The notes: generated from the sequence alone by a model not told the origin. A stretch of DNA of 64,000 bases from 21-14-0-10-47-8 sp966211455 (GCA_966211455.1 CBIHNI010000002.1:306575-370574), one strand, 5' to 3'; positions 41,483 to 50,750 are shown, counted from the first letter of the stretch. Program-made: numbers and translations.

Positions 41483-42364
41483 TTAGAACTCTTCCTCTTC
41501 CGTCATTCCGGTGTCTGTCGAAATTCCGCGAATTTCGTCGACGTAGCTTTGCGCTTCGTCCTCGAACTCGTTCTCGCCGGCTGATTCGTCAATTTCCAGC
41601 TCGGCAATCGCGTTCAGGAAGTCTTTTTCAGTCAGAAGATCTTTGCGGATCATTTCCAGGAACTTGTCCGGATAACGAGCGGTCAGTTCTTCCACGTAGC
41701 GCTCGAGCTTTCCGTCCACCAGAATCTTGCGGCGGACTTGGATCTTTTTCCACAAAAGCAGGTAATGATAACGGCAGTAGCCTTCGACCGCTGAGATCTG
41801 ATCGCAATCGCGGACTCGGCAATATCGGCGACCTTCCGCATCGGTCAGGACGATTTCGTCGTCTGGCGATGGCTTGGCCGCGACTTCGGCCGCTTCGTCC
41901 GAATCGACATCATCTGCTTCTTCGACTTCTTCAGTCTCGTTTTCATCAAATTCGGACAAATCTGGAATGTCTTCAGAACCGATCTCTTCATCCGAAGCGA
42001 GAAGATCGTCTTCTTCCATTTCTGCTTTTTTGTCTTTTTTCTTTTTACCAGCAGCTGCCGGTTTTTTTGCCGTCGCTTTGGCATCCTGAGGAACCGGAGT
42101 CGTGGCCGCCTTCGCAGCCGCTTTCGGAGCTTTTGCGTCAGACTTGTCTTTTGCAAACAGCTTTCCGACCGCGCTGACCGCGGACTTCATCAAACCTTCT
42201 TTCGCAGCGGGCTTTTGCGCTGCGGCTTTAGGGCTGACAGGCTTCTTGCCGTTTGGCTTTGAAGCTGCTGATTTTGCAGGGGTTTTAGCCTTAGCAGGAG
42301 CTGCCTTTTGGGACGCCGCCTTAGCCATGGGTTTCTTTGCCGGTTTCTTCGTAGGTTTCGCCAT
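41483..42364 (-). CDS. histone-H1-like basic protein with acidic linker and Cys/His motif domain
   Basis: 293 residues from the ATG at 42364. Residues 1 to about 115 are Lys/Ala/Pro repeats (KKPAKKPMAK, AAKAATTPVP and so on) like eukaryotic-type H1 tails; about 118-180 is strongly acidic; the rest is a compact domain with YCRVRDCDQ and GYCRYHYLLLWKK, giving C-x5-C and C-x3-H spacing that could bind zinc. The basic half should bind nucleic acid, the acidic stretch may modulate it. I do not recognise the C-terminal domain. Upstream lies the DUF4097 gene. Confidence 0.72.
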   Translation of the reverse strand: MAKPTKKPAKKPMAKAASQKAAPAKAKTPAKSAASKPNGKKPVSPKAAAQKPAAKEGLMKSAVSAVGKLFAKDKSDAKAPKAAAKAATTPVPQDAKATAKKPAAAGKKKKDKKAEMEEDDLLASDEEIGSEDIPDLSEFDENETEEVEEADDVDSDEAAEVAAKPSPDDEIVLTDAEGRRYCRVRDCDQISAVEGYCRYHYLLLWKKIQVRRKILVDGKLERYVEELTARYPDKFLEMIRKDLLTEKDFLNAIAELEIDESAGENEFEDEAQSYVDEIRGISTDTGMTEEEEF

Positions 42365-42409
42365 AGTCCGGTCATGCTTGAACGAAATCAGCAAGGCTGT
42401 CAATAGCCT

Positions 42410-43390
42410 TTAACGAATAAAAATAGAGCCTTCTTGAGAGCGAACAAAGACGCTGCCTTTTTGCTCACCCTTCAAGTGACCACGCAGCGACTTTTGACCG
42501 CCATCGCGATTCACCTTCAAAGTGTTCGGAGCGGAAATTTCCCCTTCTTGGGTCACCAGATTCAAAGATGCCCCCGAATCCTTCGGCGTGTTCACGGTCA
42601 CGCGACCGCTTTGCGATTTCAAACTGATCTCACTGTCGGCGGCCATCGTGACCACGACGGGTCCTTCTTGGCTTTGACCTTCAACCCGACCTTGGAAAGT
42701 TTGAATGCTTAAATTTCCTTTGGTCAGTTCATACTGCAAAGTTCCCGAGCTGCCGGTGACTTTCGTGCTTCCCGTTCCCTGATTCAAAGACAAATAACCC
42801 TTCGCTTTATCGACGGTCGTTTCGCCCGCGAAGTTTTCAACATCTGCATCGCCGTTCAAATCGCGAACGGTGATATTCGATTTGTAAGCATCGACATCCA
42901 GACGGCCTTGATGATTTTGCACCAGGATCTCGCCGTTTTGCGAATGCGCCGTCAGGCTTGCCGTCCCATCACGCGAAACGATGCGACCTTTTTGCACATG
43001 CACCAATGCTTCGCGTGACCATTTCGTCAGCTGCACTTGTCCTTCGAAGATATGGATTTCAACCGGTAGCGCGGGTCCTTGAATTTCAATCACGCGCTTT
43101 TTCGGAGTCCACTGGCCGAAGCTTTCTTTCGTTGCAGGTTCCTTCGTTCGAATCACGAAAGTGCCATTTTCCATATTCACCATGTAATCTTCGGCAGCCC
43201 CTTCCGTCAGGTTGATGCGAAGCTGATTGCTGCTCGCGGTTGCTTGCAAATTGATCACCGCTTCCGGAACTGAGATCGAGATCTTTTCATTTCCACGCAC
43301 CGGGAAATCCAGGGCGTAGGAAAAGGTTGCGTAAACTGTGACGAAAAGCAGAATGATGGCCTTTGCGAAAGCCGCAGCAAGTCTTAGCAT
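42410..43390 (-). CDS. exported DUF4097-like beta-helix protein
   Basis: 326 residues from the ATG at 43390, which has a GAGGTG site. A hydrophobic N-terminal signal (about 8-27, ending SYA) is followed by repeated beta-strand blocks of about 20 residues (LTAHSQNGEILVQNHQG, VDAYKSNITVRDLNGDADVENFAG, KSQSGRVTVNTPKD), the pattern of DUF4097 proteins, which fold into a right-handed beta structure. Function in the periplasm or surface unknown. It ends 45 bases before the start of the histone-like gene on the same strand. Confidence 0.72.
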   Translation of the reverse strand: MLRLAAAFAKAIILLFVTVYATFSYALDFPVRGNEKISISVPEAVINLQATASSNQLRINLTEGAAEDYMVNMENGTFVIRTKEPATKESFGQWTPKKRVIEIQGPALPVEIHIFEGQVQLTKWSREALVHVQKGRIVSRDGTASLTAHSQNGEILVQNHQGRLDVDAYKSNITVRDLNGDADVENFAGETTVDKAKGYLSLNQGTGSTKVTGSSGTLQYELTKGNLSIQTFQGRVEGQSQEGPVVVTMAADSEISLKSQSGRVTVNTPKDSGASLNLVTQEGEISAPNTLKVNRDGGQKSLRGHLKGEQKGSVFVRSQEGSIFIR

Positions 43391-43449
43391 TGACACCTCT
43401 ATAAAAAGAGTGTGCCTTGGGGTGGATTCAATTCACAAGGAGAATTTTA

Positions 43450-44625
43450 ATGGAAAAGGTTGTTATTGCCTCTGCGGCGCGTACTCCGGTTGGAAGCTTT
43501 CAAGGTGCATTTTCTCAGATGTCAGCTCCCAAATTGGGTGCGATCGCCATCAAAGAAGCTTTGAAACGCGCCGGCGTTGACGGTTCACATGTCGACGAGT
43601 GCATTATGGGCGAAGTCCTAACCGCAGGCGTGGGCCAAGCTCCCGCTCGTCAAGCGGCTTTGGGTGCTGGACTCGACGTTTCCGTTCCCTGCATGACAAT
43701 CAACAAAGTTTGCGGCTCAGGTCTAAAAGCCGTGATGCTGGCCGCGGATTCGATCGCGCTTGGCAACACCAAAATCGCCGTGGCCGGCGGACAAGAAAAT
43801 ATGACCCAGGCTCCGCACTTGCTGGAAAATTCTCGCTCGGGTTACCGCATGGGAAATACGGCCGTGACGGATTCAATGATCAAAGATGGTCTTTGGGATC
43901 CGTACAACAACTGGCACATGGGAAATGCAGCTGAGCTTTGCGTGACCAAGTACCACTTCACGCGCGAGCAACAAGACGAATTCGCGATCAACTCGTACAA
44001 AAAAGCCCAAGCAGCCCTTGCTTCTGGCGCTTTCAAAAATGAAATTGCTCCGGTTGAAATTCAGGACAAAAAAGGAACGGTCATCGTCGATAAAGACGAA
44101 GAGCCAGGCGGCGCAAAATTCGATAAAATGCCAGGTCTTCGTCCCGCTTTCGACAAAGCGGGAACCATCACGGCGGCTAACGCTTCTAAAATCAACGACG
44201 GCGGCGCCGCAGTTGTTTTGATGAGCGAAACAGAAGCCAAATCTCGTGGCGTCAAACCACTGGCAACGATCGTCGCGCACGCGACTTTCGCACAAGATCC
44301 AAAATGGTTCACGACGGCTCCGGTTGGCGCGATCAAGAATGCTTTGAAGAAAGCCAACCTGACCACGAGCCAAATCGATCTTTGGGAAATCAATGAAGCT
44401 TTCTCGAACGTCACGATGGCGGCGATGAAAGAATTGGAAATCCCGGCTGAAAAAGTGAACGTGCATGGCGGTGCGGTTGCGATCGGTCACCCGATCGGCG
44501 CCAGCGGCGCGCGAATTCTGACGACTTTGTGCTACGCCTTGCAGACGCACGGGAAAAAATATGGTCTGGCCACTTTGTGCATCGGGGGCGGTGAAGCTGT
44601 CGCGCTGATCATCGAGCGCGCATGA
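43450..44625 (+). CDS. atoB: acetyl-CoA C-acetyltransferase (thiolase)
   Basis: 391 residues from the ATG at 43450 (AAGGAG site; an in-frame codon at 43417 is not supported). Condenses two acetyl-CoA, or cleaves acetoacetyl-CoA. The acylated cysteine is at 88 (NKVCGSGLKAV), the catalytic His in GGAVAIGHPIGASGARI near 346, and the second Cys in TLCIGGGEAVALI near 376. It overlaps the CoA-transferase A gene by four bases and leads that operon. Whether it favours synthesis or degradation is not visible from sequence. Confidence 0.92.
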   Translation: MEKVVIASAARTPVGSFQGAFSQMSAPKLGAIAIKEALKRAGVDGSHVDECIMGEVLTAGVGQAPARQAALGAGLDVSVPCMTINKVCGSGLKAVMLAADSIALGNTKIAVAGGQENMTQAPHLLENSRSGYRMGNTAVTDSMIKDGLWDPYNNWHMGNAAELCVTKYHFTREQQDEFAINSYKKAQAALASGAFKNEIAPVEIQDKKGTVIVDKDEEPGGAKFDKMPGLRPAFDKAGTITAANASKINDGGAAVVLMSETEAKSRGVKPLATIVAHATFAQDPKWFTTAPVGAIKNALKKANLTTSQIDLWEINEAFSNVTMAAMKELEIPAEKVNVHGGAVAIGHPIGASGARILTTLCYALQTHGKKYGLATLCIGGGEAVALIIERA

Positions 44626-45317
44626 AGTCCAAAGTCTACGCCGATGCCAAATCCGCAATCGCCGGAGTGAAAGACGGAATGACTTTGATCCTGGGGGGCT
44701 TTGGTCTTTGCGGGATTCCAGAAAATTCCATCGTCGCCCTTCGCGATTCGGGAATTAAAAATATCACCTGCGTTTCAAATAATGCCGGGGTCGACGACTG
44801 GGGTTTGGGGCTTTTGCTGCAAACCCGTCAGATCAAGAAAATGATTTCAAGCTACGTCGGCGAAAACGCGACCTTCGAACGCCAATTCCTGGCGGGCGAG
44901 CTGGAACTTGAATTCTGTCCACAAGGAACTTTGGCTGAACGCATGCGTGCGGGCGGCGCCGGCATCCCGGGCTTCTACACGCCAACGGGCGTGGGAACGC
45001 TTGTCGCTGAAGGAAAAGAAGTTCGCGAATTCGACGGACGCAAGTACGTTTTGGAGAAAGGCATCGTCGGTGACTTTGCTTTCGTCAAAGCTTGGAAAGG
45101 CGATAAATTCGGAAATTTGGTTTTCCGCAAAACGGCGCGCAATTTCAATCCGATGGCCGCAACTGCTGGCAAAATCACGGTGGCCGAAGTTGAAGAACTG
45201 GTCGAGGTCGGGGAATTGGATCCGGACCAAATCCACACACCCGGAATTTTCGTGCAACGAATTTTCCAAGGCCGCGAGTACCAAAAACGCATCGAACAAA
45301 AAACGGTGAGAAAATAA
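44622..45317 (+). CDS. scoA: 3-oxoacid CoA-transferase subunit A
   Basis: 231 residues, typical of the alpha subunit. Family motif GGFGLCGIPENSI near 22-34, then SNNAGVDDWGLG and the GGAGIPGFYTPTGVGT signature near 107-122. With subunit B it moves CoA between succinate and acetoacetate (or related acids), so it can activate acetoacetate or free CoA from succinyl-CoA. It overlaps the thiolase gene by ATGA and the next gene begins one base after its stop. Together they form a ketone-body or acetoacetate module. Confidence 0.92.
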   Translation: MKSKVYADAKSAIAGVKDGMTLILGGFGLCGIPENSIVALRDSGIKNITCVSNNAGVDDWGLGLLLQTRQIKKMISSYVGENATFERQFLAGELELEFCPQGTLAERMRAGGAGIPGFYTPTGVGTLVAEGKEVREFDGRKYVLEKGIVGDFAFVKAWKGDKFGNLVFRKTARNFNPMAATAGKITVAEVEELVEVGELDPDQIHTPGIFVQRIFQGREYQKRIEQKTVRK

Positions 45318-45318
45318 T

Positions 45319-45975
45319 ATGCCACTGACTCGAGAACAAATTGCTCAACGAATTGCTCAAGAAGTCGAAGACGGATTCACCGTGAATCTAGGAATCGGCA
45401 TTCCAACTTTGGTTGCCAACTACATCCCGTCCGATAAATCCGTGATGCTTCAAAGTGAAAACGGACTTTTAGGTCTGGGGCCTTTTCCGATGGAAAAAGA
45501 TTTGGATCCGGATTTGATCAACGCCGGAAAACAAACGGTCACCGCACTTCCAGGTGCTAGCTTCTTTTCCAGTGCAGATAGCTTTGCGATGATCCGCGGT
45601 GGTCACGTGGACCTGACCGTCTTGGGTGCGATGGAGGTCTCTGAAAATGGAGACATCGCCAACTGGATGGTGCCGGGAAAAATGGTCAAAGGCATGGGTG
45701 GGGCGATGGACTTGGTTGCCGGCGCTCGTCGCGTGATCGTTGCCATGCAACACACAGACAAAGAAGGAAACTCGAAACTTCGCACAAAATGCACCCTGCC
45801 GCTGACGGGTGTCGGCTGCATCAAAAAGATCGTCTCTGATTACGGTGTCATCGACGTCACAGCTGATGGCTTTGTTCTGCGCGAGTTCGCACCGGATATG
45901 ACGGCGGAAGCTGTGGTGAAAGCGACTGAGGGTAAAATCAAAGTTGCACCCGACTGCAAGCCAATGAAATTTTAA
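45319..45975 (+). CDS. scoB: 3-oxoacid CoA-transferase subunit B
   Basis: 218 residues. The catalytic glutamate lies in QSENGLLGLGP (near 48), where a glutamyl-CoA intermediate forms; GGHVDLTVLGAMEV and the long conserved NWMVPGKMVKGMGGAMDLV also match the subunit. Starts one base after subunit A. The segment ends with a strong terminator, so the operon is thiolase, A, B only. Confidence 0.92.
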   Translation: MPLTREQIAQRIAQEVEDGFTVNLGIGIPTLVANYIPSDKSVMLQSENGLLGLGPFPMEKDLDPDLINAGKQTVTALPGASFFSSADSFAMIRGGHVDLTVLGAMEVSENGDIANWMVPGKMVKGMGGAMDLVAGARRVIVAMQHTDKEGNSKLRTKCTLPLTGVGCIKKIVSDYGVIDVTADGFVLREFAPDMTAEAVVKATEGKIKVAPDCKPMKF

Positions 45976-46004
45976 TTTCATTTTAAAAGTAGAATTTCAT
46001 TTAC

Positions 46005-46038
46005 AAAAGCTAGGAGCAATCCTAGCTTTTATTTTTTA
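46005..46038 (+). terminator. intrinsic terminator of the thiolase/CoA-transferase operon
   Basis: A perfect 11-bp stem (AAAAGCTAGGA with TCCTAGCTTTT) with loop GCAA and a T-rich tail to 46038. Confidence 0.93.
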
Positions 46039-46061
46039 ACCAACCCAATTTTGGAGACACC

Positions 46062-46895
46062 ATGAAATTGAAAGCTCTGTTTTTCGTTCTGTCTTTGTTC
46101 GCGTTTGCGGCCTGCTCGTCTAGCTCTTCAAGCGGAAATGGCGATGGCGGTAAAGATGTCGGCACTTTTGAAGCCAAAGCCAACGGCGTTTGGATTTCGG
46201 ACTGCCGCCACGACCAACAGCAAGGCTACTATCGCGAAATGCTGACGTTGAAAAAAGGTGGAAACGGTTCATCACAATATATTCTTTTTGCAGGTGCCAA
46301 CTGCGGCGGCAATGGGCAGTTAAGCAATCAAGCGGATGCCTTCACTTACAAAGTGAAATCAAGCGACGGACGCAACAGCACTTTGGAAATCCAAGTTCCA
46401 GGACAAAACCCGCTTGAGCTGAATCTTGTGATTGATGCCGGTAAAATGACTGTCACTTGGCCATTTCAAGAAAACGGCAAACCTGTTGTCACCATTTACC
46501 AAAAAGCGCAACAAGACAACCAAGCTCCTGGTGAAGAGCAGCACCAGGCCGAAGAAGGACCTCAAACTGAAGATGCGCGCGCATTTGATCAGTTGGCAAA
46601 AGGTGGCTGGAAAAATCAAGAATGCCTGAAATCTGATGATGGTCGCATGAGCTATTTCTTGAATGTGAACTTCATCGGTGGCGGTAGCGGCTACTTTGAA
46701 TATTTGGTATTCAACAACACAACCTGCAGTGGCTTCTCGCAGACGACGACTCAAGCACTTTCATACAAAGTCGATCACTTCCGCGGAACAACAGGCCAAA
46801 TTACTTTGAACAATGAAATCATGGATATCATGTTCAACGGCCCACAAATGAAAGTCATCACAGCTCAAGGCCAAATGACTTTCACAAAACAATAG
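46062..46895 (+). CDS. lipoprotein with two copies of an unknown domain
   Basis: 277 residues with lipobox AAC (Cys18) followed by a Ser/Gly linker. Two similar halves of about 100 residues: the first begins GVWISDCRHDQQQGYYREML, the second GWKNQECLKSDDGRMSYFLNV, each followed by a beta-rich stretch with (Q/F)YILF or YFEYLVFNN and a second cysteine (ANCGG, TTCSG). A Gln/Glu-rich linker (about 150-170) separates them. The two halves probably arose by internal duplication, and each may hold a disulfide. No family name. Own ribosome site (TTGGAG). Confidence 0.7.
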   Translation: MKLKALFFVLSLFAFAACSSSSSSGNGDGGKDVGTFEAKANGVWISDCRHDQQQGYYREMLTLKKGGNGSSQYILFAGANCGGNGQLSNQADAFTYKVKSSDGRNSTLEIQVPGQNPLELNLVIDAGKMTVTWPFQENGKPVVTIYQKAQQDNQAPGEEQHQAEEGPQTEDARAFDQLAKGGWKNQECLKSDDGRMSYFLNVNFIGGGSGYFEYLVFNNTTCSGFSQTTTQALSYKVDHFRGTTGQITLNNEIMDIMFNGPQMKVITAQGQMTFTKQ

Positions 46896-46898
46896 TCA

Positions 46899-47705
46899 TC
46901 ACATTGCTTTCTTTTCGGGATCCGGTTTCACGACCGGATCCGAATGTGTAAAAAGCTGCCCGTCTGGAAATCCCAGTCTTCCGATAAATGGAAGCTTCAG
47001 CGCAGGTCTTGCGATATCAACCCCAAAGCTCATTCCTAAAATATTGACCTCGACCCCTTCAGCCAGCCCCACGGTCGCACCCAGCATTCCAAAAATTGAA
47101 AACTGCACGCCGGTCCCCGACTCCGATCGTCCGACCAAATGCGCGGTTTCGATCCAGTCCTTGCCGATGGCATTGCTGGGAAGCTCGACTTCAAGCTCGG
47201 GAACGTTTCGAATAATGTGCGCGATAAAGGTGTTGCTATTGGGACCCGGATAAGCGCGATACTCATGCGGATAAGGATAGCTCTCGACCGCTTTTTGAAT
47301 TTTCGGAATTGCTCTTTCGGCGGCTTCACCGCGCAGATCCATCAAAAGATCCGGGTCATTGCCAAACCACCGGCGATCCGGATCGCCCTGATCGACCACC
47401 ACCACACTTTGCCCCGACCGCAGCCGCCAACCGATCACATGATGCACCTTAAACTGCGAAGCGCCCTTTTCCCGGTACGCAAGCCAGCTGTGAACCGCAA
47501 AATATCCACGCCATCCATAGGTGCGAGCCGCATAGATCTGTACAATCGCACGGTTCTCTTGCTCTTTCGTCGGCGCGATCCCGACGCTGCTGCGATCCGC
47601 TTTGGACCAATCGGTGTGACTGCAGCCGATTAAAAACATATTCACGATCAGAATCAGAATCGAAAATGAAAAGATCATCCCGATACTTTTTAAAATGATT
47701 TGCAT
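46899..47705 (-). CDS. DUF3750-family lipoprotein
   Basis: 268 residues. The N terminus is a long hydrophobic signal with a late lipobox (FLIGC, about Cys28). The mature protein contains the DUF3750 pattern: VQIYAARTYGWRGYFAVHSWLAYREKG, HHVIGWRLRSG, and YRAYPGPNSNTFIAHIIR near 160-180. The HSW and the later PNSNTF are likely to be at the active or binding centre. Function of the family is unknown. It converges on the preceding lipoprotein gene with three bases between stop codons. Confidence 0.75.
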   Translation of the reverse strand: MQIILKSIGMIFSFSILILIVNMFLIGCSHTDWSKADRSSVGIAPTKEQENRAIVQIYAARTYGWRGYFAVHSWLAYREKGASQFKVHHVIGWRLRSGQSVVVVDQGDPDRRWFGNDPDLLMDLRGEAAERAIPKIQKAVESYPYPHEYRAYPGPNSNTFIAHIIRNVPELEVELPSNAIGKDWIETAHLVGRSESGTGVQFSIFGMLGATVGLAEGVEVNILGMSFGVDIARPALKLPFIGRLGFPDGQLFTHSDPVVKPDPEKKAM

Positions 47706-47783
47706 GCCCGGATCTTAGTACGAAACTAAAAAAAGGTAAATCACCGCGCCTTTTGCTTTGTCATTTGGCGGTCAAAGTCTGAT

Positions 47784-48242
47784 TTAAGATTCACGCTTCG
47801 ACAAAGTGAGCTTTCGAATCTCGTCCGCATTCTTCTCGATGCGGATCTGGAAGAGATCCCAGTCCCACGGGATGTGGGATAGATCCATGCGCTCGGGCCA
47901 TTCGATAAAGATCAGGCCTTCGGTTTCCGCGAAGAAATCCCAAAAGCCCACGCCTTCCAATTCGTCTTCGCTTTCCAAGCGGTACAAATCCAGGTGATCG
48001 ATGGAGATTGAAAATCCTTGGTAGCGATGGTGAATTGCAAAGGTCGGCGACGCCATTCCTTGAAAGCCACGTGACTGTGCAATGGTCTTTACAAGTTCGG
48101 TCTTGCCGACTCCTAAGGTTCCAATCAAAACAACGACGGATCTTGGCGTGAAATGCTGAGCCAGCTCTAAAGCCGCTTGGTGGAATTCATTCAAGCTTTT
48201 TACGGACTTTGCAGCTAACTCTTCAAATTTTACTTGAGACAT
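47784..48242 (-). CDS. tsaE: tRNA threonylcarbamoyladenosine biosynthesis ATPase TsaE
   Basis: 152 residues from the ATG at 48242, which overlaps the end of pdxJ by 13 bases; a 17-codon upstream extension would overlap it further. P-loop GTLGVGKTELVK near 38-50, MASPTFAI near 63, and DHLDLYRLESEDEL near 80, all typical. TsaE couples ATP hydrolysis to the TsaBD complex that makes the universal t6A37 tRNA modification. Last gene of the leftward series that starts with tilS. Confidence 0.9.
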   Translation of the reverse strand: MSQVKFEELAAKSVKSLNEFHQAALELAQHFTPRSVVVLIGTLGVGKTELVKTIAQSRGFQGMASPTFAIHHRYQGFSISIDHLDLYRLESEDELEGVGFWDFFAETEGLIFIEWPERMDLSHIPWDWDLFQIRIEKNADEIRKLTLSKRES

Positions 48243-48958
48243 TGTTTCATCATACGGACCGACTTTTCGATTCCGTATTCCAAAGAATAACAAATGATCG
48301 AATGCCCGATATTCACTTCCGCCAAATGTGGAAGCTCTGTGATTTCTTTTGTTGTTTGAAAATCAAGACCATGCCCCGCGTGAACAGACAGACCCAGCTG
48401 GTGCGCCATTTCTGCCGCTTCTTTCAAGCGCTTCCATTCGGCTTTCTTTTTCGCGCCGCTGAGATGCACCCATTTACCGGTGTGAAACTCGACCGCATCG
48501 GCACCGACATCGAAGGCCGCTTGCACCTGCTTCAGGCTTGGCTCGATAAACATGGAAATTTCAATCCCCAGCATCTGCAGCTTTTCCACATGCTGACCGA
48601 TGGTCACTTGGTTTTTTTCAACATTCAAACCACCTTCGGTGGTTAGCTCTTCGCGTTTTTCAGGAACGAAGCAAGCCCAATCCGGTTTGTATTTGCGGGC
48701 CATGCGCACCATCGTGTCAGTCGAAGCCATTTCCAGATTCAAAGGAACCGTGCAGTGCTTTGCTAAAAGAGCCAGATCCGACTCTTGGATATGCCGGCGA
48801 TCTTCACGCAGGTGAATGGTGATCTGCTCGGCACCACCCTTGATGGCCAGATTTGTGATATTCAAAATATCCGGATAAGACGTCGTCCCGCCGCGCACCT
48901 GTCTTAAGGTGGCAGCATGATCGATATTCACACCCAATCGGATTTTTCTGCGCTTCAT
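48230..48958 (-). CDS. pdxJ: pyridoxine 5'-phosphate synthase
   Basis: 242 residues. Condenses 1-deoxyxylulose 5-phosphate and 3-amino-2-oxopropyl phosphate to pyridoxine 5'-phosphate. RLGVNIDHAATLRQVRGG at the N terminus, ITIHLREDRRHIQ near 43, FIEP near 133 and the C-terminal EVNIGHSIICYSLEYG phosphate-binding region are all present. Overlaps glmM by four bases (ATGA) and tsaE by 13. The pairing of glmM with pdxJ has no obvious metabolic reason but is in one operon here. Confidence 0.93.
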   Translation of the reverse strand: MKRRKIRLGVNIDHAATLRQVRGGTTSYPDILNITNLAIKGGAEQITIHLREDRRHIQESDLALLAKHCTVPLNLEMASTDTMVRMARKYKPDWACFVPEKREELTTEGGLNVEKNQVTIGQHVEKLQMLGIEISMFIEPSLKQVQAAFDVGADAVEFHTGKWVHLSGAKKKAEWKRLKEAAEMAHQLGLSVHAGHGLDFQTTKEITELPHLAEVNIGHSIICYSLEYGIEKSVRMMKQCLK

Positions 48959-50352
48959 GTCGCTTCGTCCGAAAGATGAGTTTCCAAGAACTCGGCAATT
49001 TGGGCTGCGTAAGAGTTGATTTCAACTTTATCAGGCCCCTCAACCAAAACACGAATCACAGGCTCGGTGCCCGAGAAGCGCACAAACACACGCCCCGCGC
49101 CGTTCAATTTTTTTGTAATGTCGTTCACCAGATCGTTGTACCCGGGGATGTGGTCCAGATCGCGACGACGCTTCACGCGCAGATTGATCAAAACCTGCGG
49201 CACGTCTTCGATGATCCGATTCAGTTCAGACATTCTGACACCCGTTTGCTTCATCACGGCCAAAACATTCAAAGCCGCCACACAGCCATCACCGGTCGTC
49301 GTATGATCCGAGAAAATAATATGCCCTGATTGCTCGCCACCCAGGTTGTAGCCATGGCGACGCATTTCTTCGACGACGTATTTATCGCCGACACCAGTCT
49401 TCACCACCTCGATGCCAGATTCCTTCATCTTCTTTTCAAGACCGAAGTTCGACATCTGGGTGACCACCAAAGTATTATGTTTCAAGGTGCCTTTTTTCTT
49501 CATGTGCATGGCACAGATTCCAAGAATGTGATCGCCGTTCATAATCGTCCCGCGTTCGTCGACCATGATCACACGATCCGCATCACCATCCAAAGAGATA
49601 CCCACGTCAGCACGGTACTGCACCACCGCTTCGGCCAGTTTCGCCGGATAAAGCGCCCCGACCTTATCGTTGATATTGGTTCCGTTCGGTTCATCACCCA
49701 GCTGAATCACTTCCGCCCCGAGCTCTGAGAAAATCGCGGGCGCGACTTTGTAAGCGGCCCCATTGGCCGTATCAAGCACCATTCGAAGACCGTCCAACGT
49801 GTATTCAAACGGAAATGTGTTTTTCACGTACAAGATGTAACGACCCTGCGAGTCCTCGATGCGACGAGTGCGCCCCACCTGGTGCGATGGCGGCAAGAAC
49901 TTGGTCAGATCTTCTTCCAGCACCAGACGCTCGATTTGCTTTTCCATTTCGTCCGGAATTTTAAAACCGTCGTAATTGAAAACCTTGATCCCATTGTCAT
50001 GAAACGCATTGTGCGAAGCCGAAATCACGATGCCGGCTGAAGCTCGCATATTGCGAGTCAAAAAACCAATCCCCGGGGTTGGCAGCGGACCCACCAGCTG
50101 CACATGCACACCCATGGAATTCAGCCCACTGGCGAGCGCTTGCTCGATCATATAACCGGATAAACGCGTGTCTTTTCCGATCACCACTTTGCGAACGGGC
50201 GAAGCCCATGGAAGCTCTTGTCGCTGAAGCAAATAACCGATCGCCTGACCGACTTTGACCACCATATCCGGAGTCATCGGCCAAATGTTCGCGGTGCCGC
50301 GAATGCCGTCCGTGCCGAAAAGTTTCGTTTTTCCCGAGGAAGATTTACTCAT
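48955..50352 (-). CDS. glmM: phosphoglucosamine mutase
   Basis: 465 residues. Converts glucosamine 6-phosphate to glucosamine 1-phosphate for peptidoglycan and lipopolysaccharide. Phosphoserine loop ASAGIVISASHNAFHDNG (serine near 102), metal-binding DGDADR near 244, sugar-binding EQSGH near 330 and phosphate-binding FVRFSGTEPVIRV near 420-432. It follows cdaA and the YbbR gene, the classical cdaA-cdaR-glmM order in which GlmM can bind and inhibit the diadenylate cyclase. Confidence 0.95.
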   Translation of the reverse strand: MSKSSSGKTKLFGTDGIRGTANIWPMTPDMVVKVGQAIGYLLQRQELPWASPVRKVVIGKDTRLSGYMIEQALASGLNSMGVHVQLVGPLPTPGIGFLTRNMRASAGIVISASHNAFHDNGIKVFNYDGFKIPDEMEKQIERLVLEEDLTKFLPPSHQVGRTRRIEDSQGRYILYVKNTFPFEYTLDGLRMVLDTANGAAYKVAPAIFSELGAEVIQLGDEPNGTNINDKVGALYPAKLAEAVVQYRADVGISLDGDADRVIMVDERGTIMNGDHILGICAMHMKKKGTLKHNTLVVTQMSNFGLEKKMKESGIEVVKTGVGDKYVVEEMRRHGYNLGGEQSGHIIFSDHTTTGDGCVAALNVLAVMKQTGVRMSELNRIIEDVPQVLINLRVKRRRDLDHIPGYNDLVNDITKKLNGAGRVFVRFSGTEPVIRVLVEGPDKVEINSYAAQIAEFLETHLSDEAT

Positions 50353-50357
50353 GATGA

Positions 50358-50750
50358 TTAATCCTTATGAACAACTTGAGCGCGGACAAAGTTCGGCTTC
50401 ACGGAAATGACCTTCACTCCAAACGGAACATCAATCTGCTTGATGGGAATTTCAATCTCCACGTCGCCTTCGCCTTTTCTAGAAATATCGATACTGATCA
50501 GCTGACTCATACCGGATTCCATAAACTTTTTCAAAGCCGTTCTGGGGCCGGTGACCTTCACTTTCACGCTGTCTGTGCTTTGCGAAGTCACCACACTGCC
50601 GACCGACGGGATCAGCTCGACTTCCACCGTTTTGGTTAGCGAAAAATCTCGACGACCCAAGATCGTCAGCCACAAAATCAGGGCGATAAACAAAGACACC
50701 AATTTGTAGCTGAAATTATCGGCAACCAGGGCTTTCCATTTGATTCTCAT
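50358..50750 (-). CDS. YbbR-domain membrane protein (CdaR-like)
   Basis: 130 residues: one membrane helix (about 14-33) followed by a single beta-rich YbbR domain (about 40-125: VTSQSTDSVKVKVTGPRTALKKF). CdaR of Gram-positive bacteria has several YbbR domains and regulates CdaA; this short one-domain version sits in the same place, overlapping cdaA by four bases. Regulation of the cyclase is inferred from that linkage. Confidence 0.8.
   Translation of the reverse strand: MRIKWKALVADNFSYKLVSLFIALILWLTILGRRDFSLTKTVEVELIPSVGSVVTSQSTDSVKVKVTGPRTALKKFMESGMSQLISIDISRKGEGDVEIEIPIKQIDVPFGVKVISVKPNFVRAQVVHKD

Noticed and set aside
46918..46941. Perfect 8-bp hairpin GGATCCGG/CCGGATCC
   Set aside because: It lies within the coding end of the DUF3750 gene and no T-run follows in either direction, so it is not a clear terminator.
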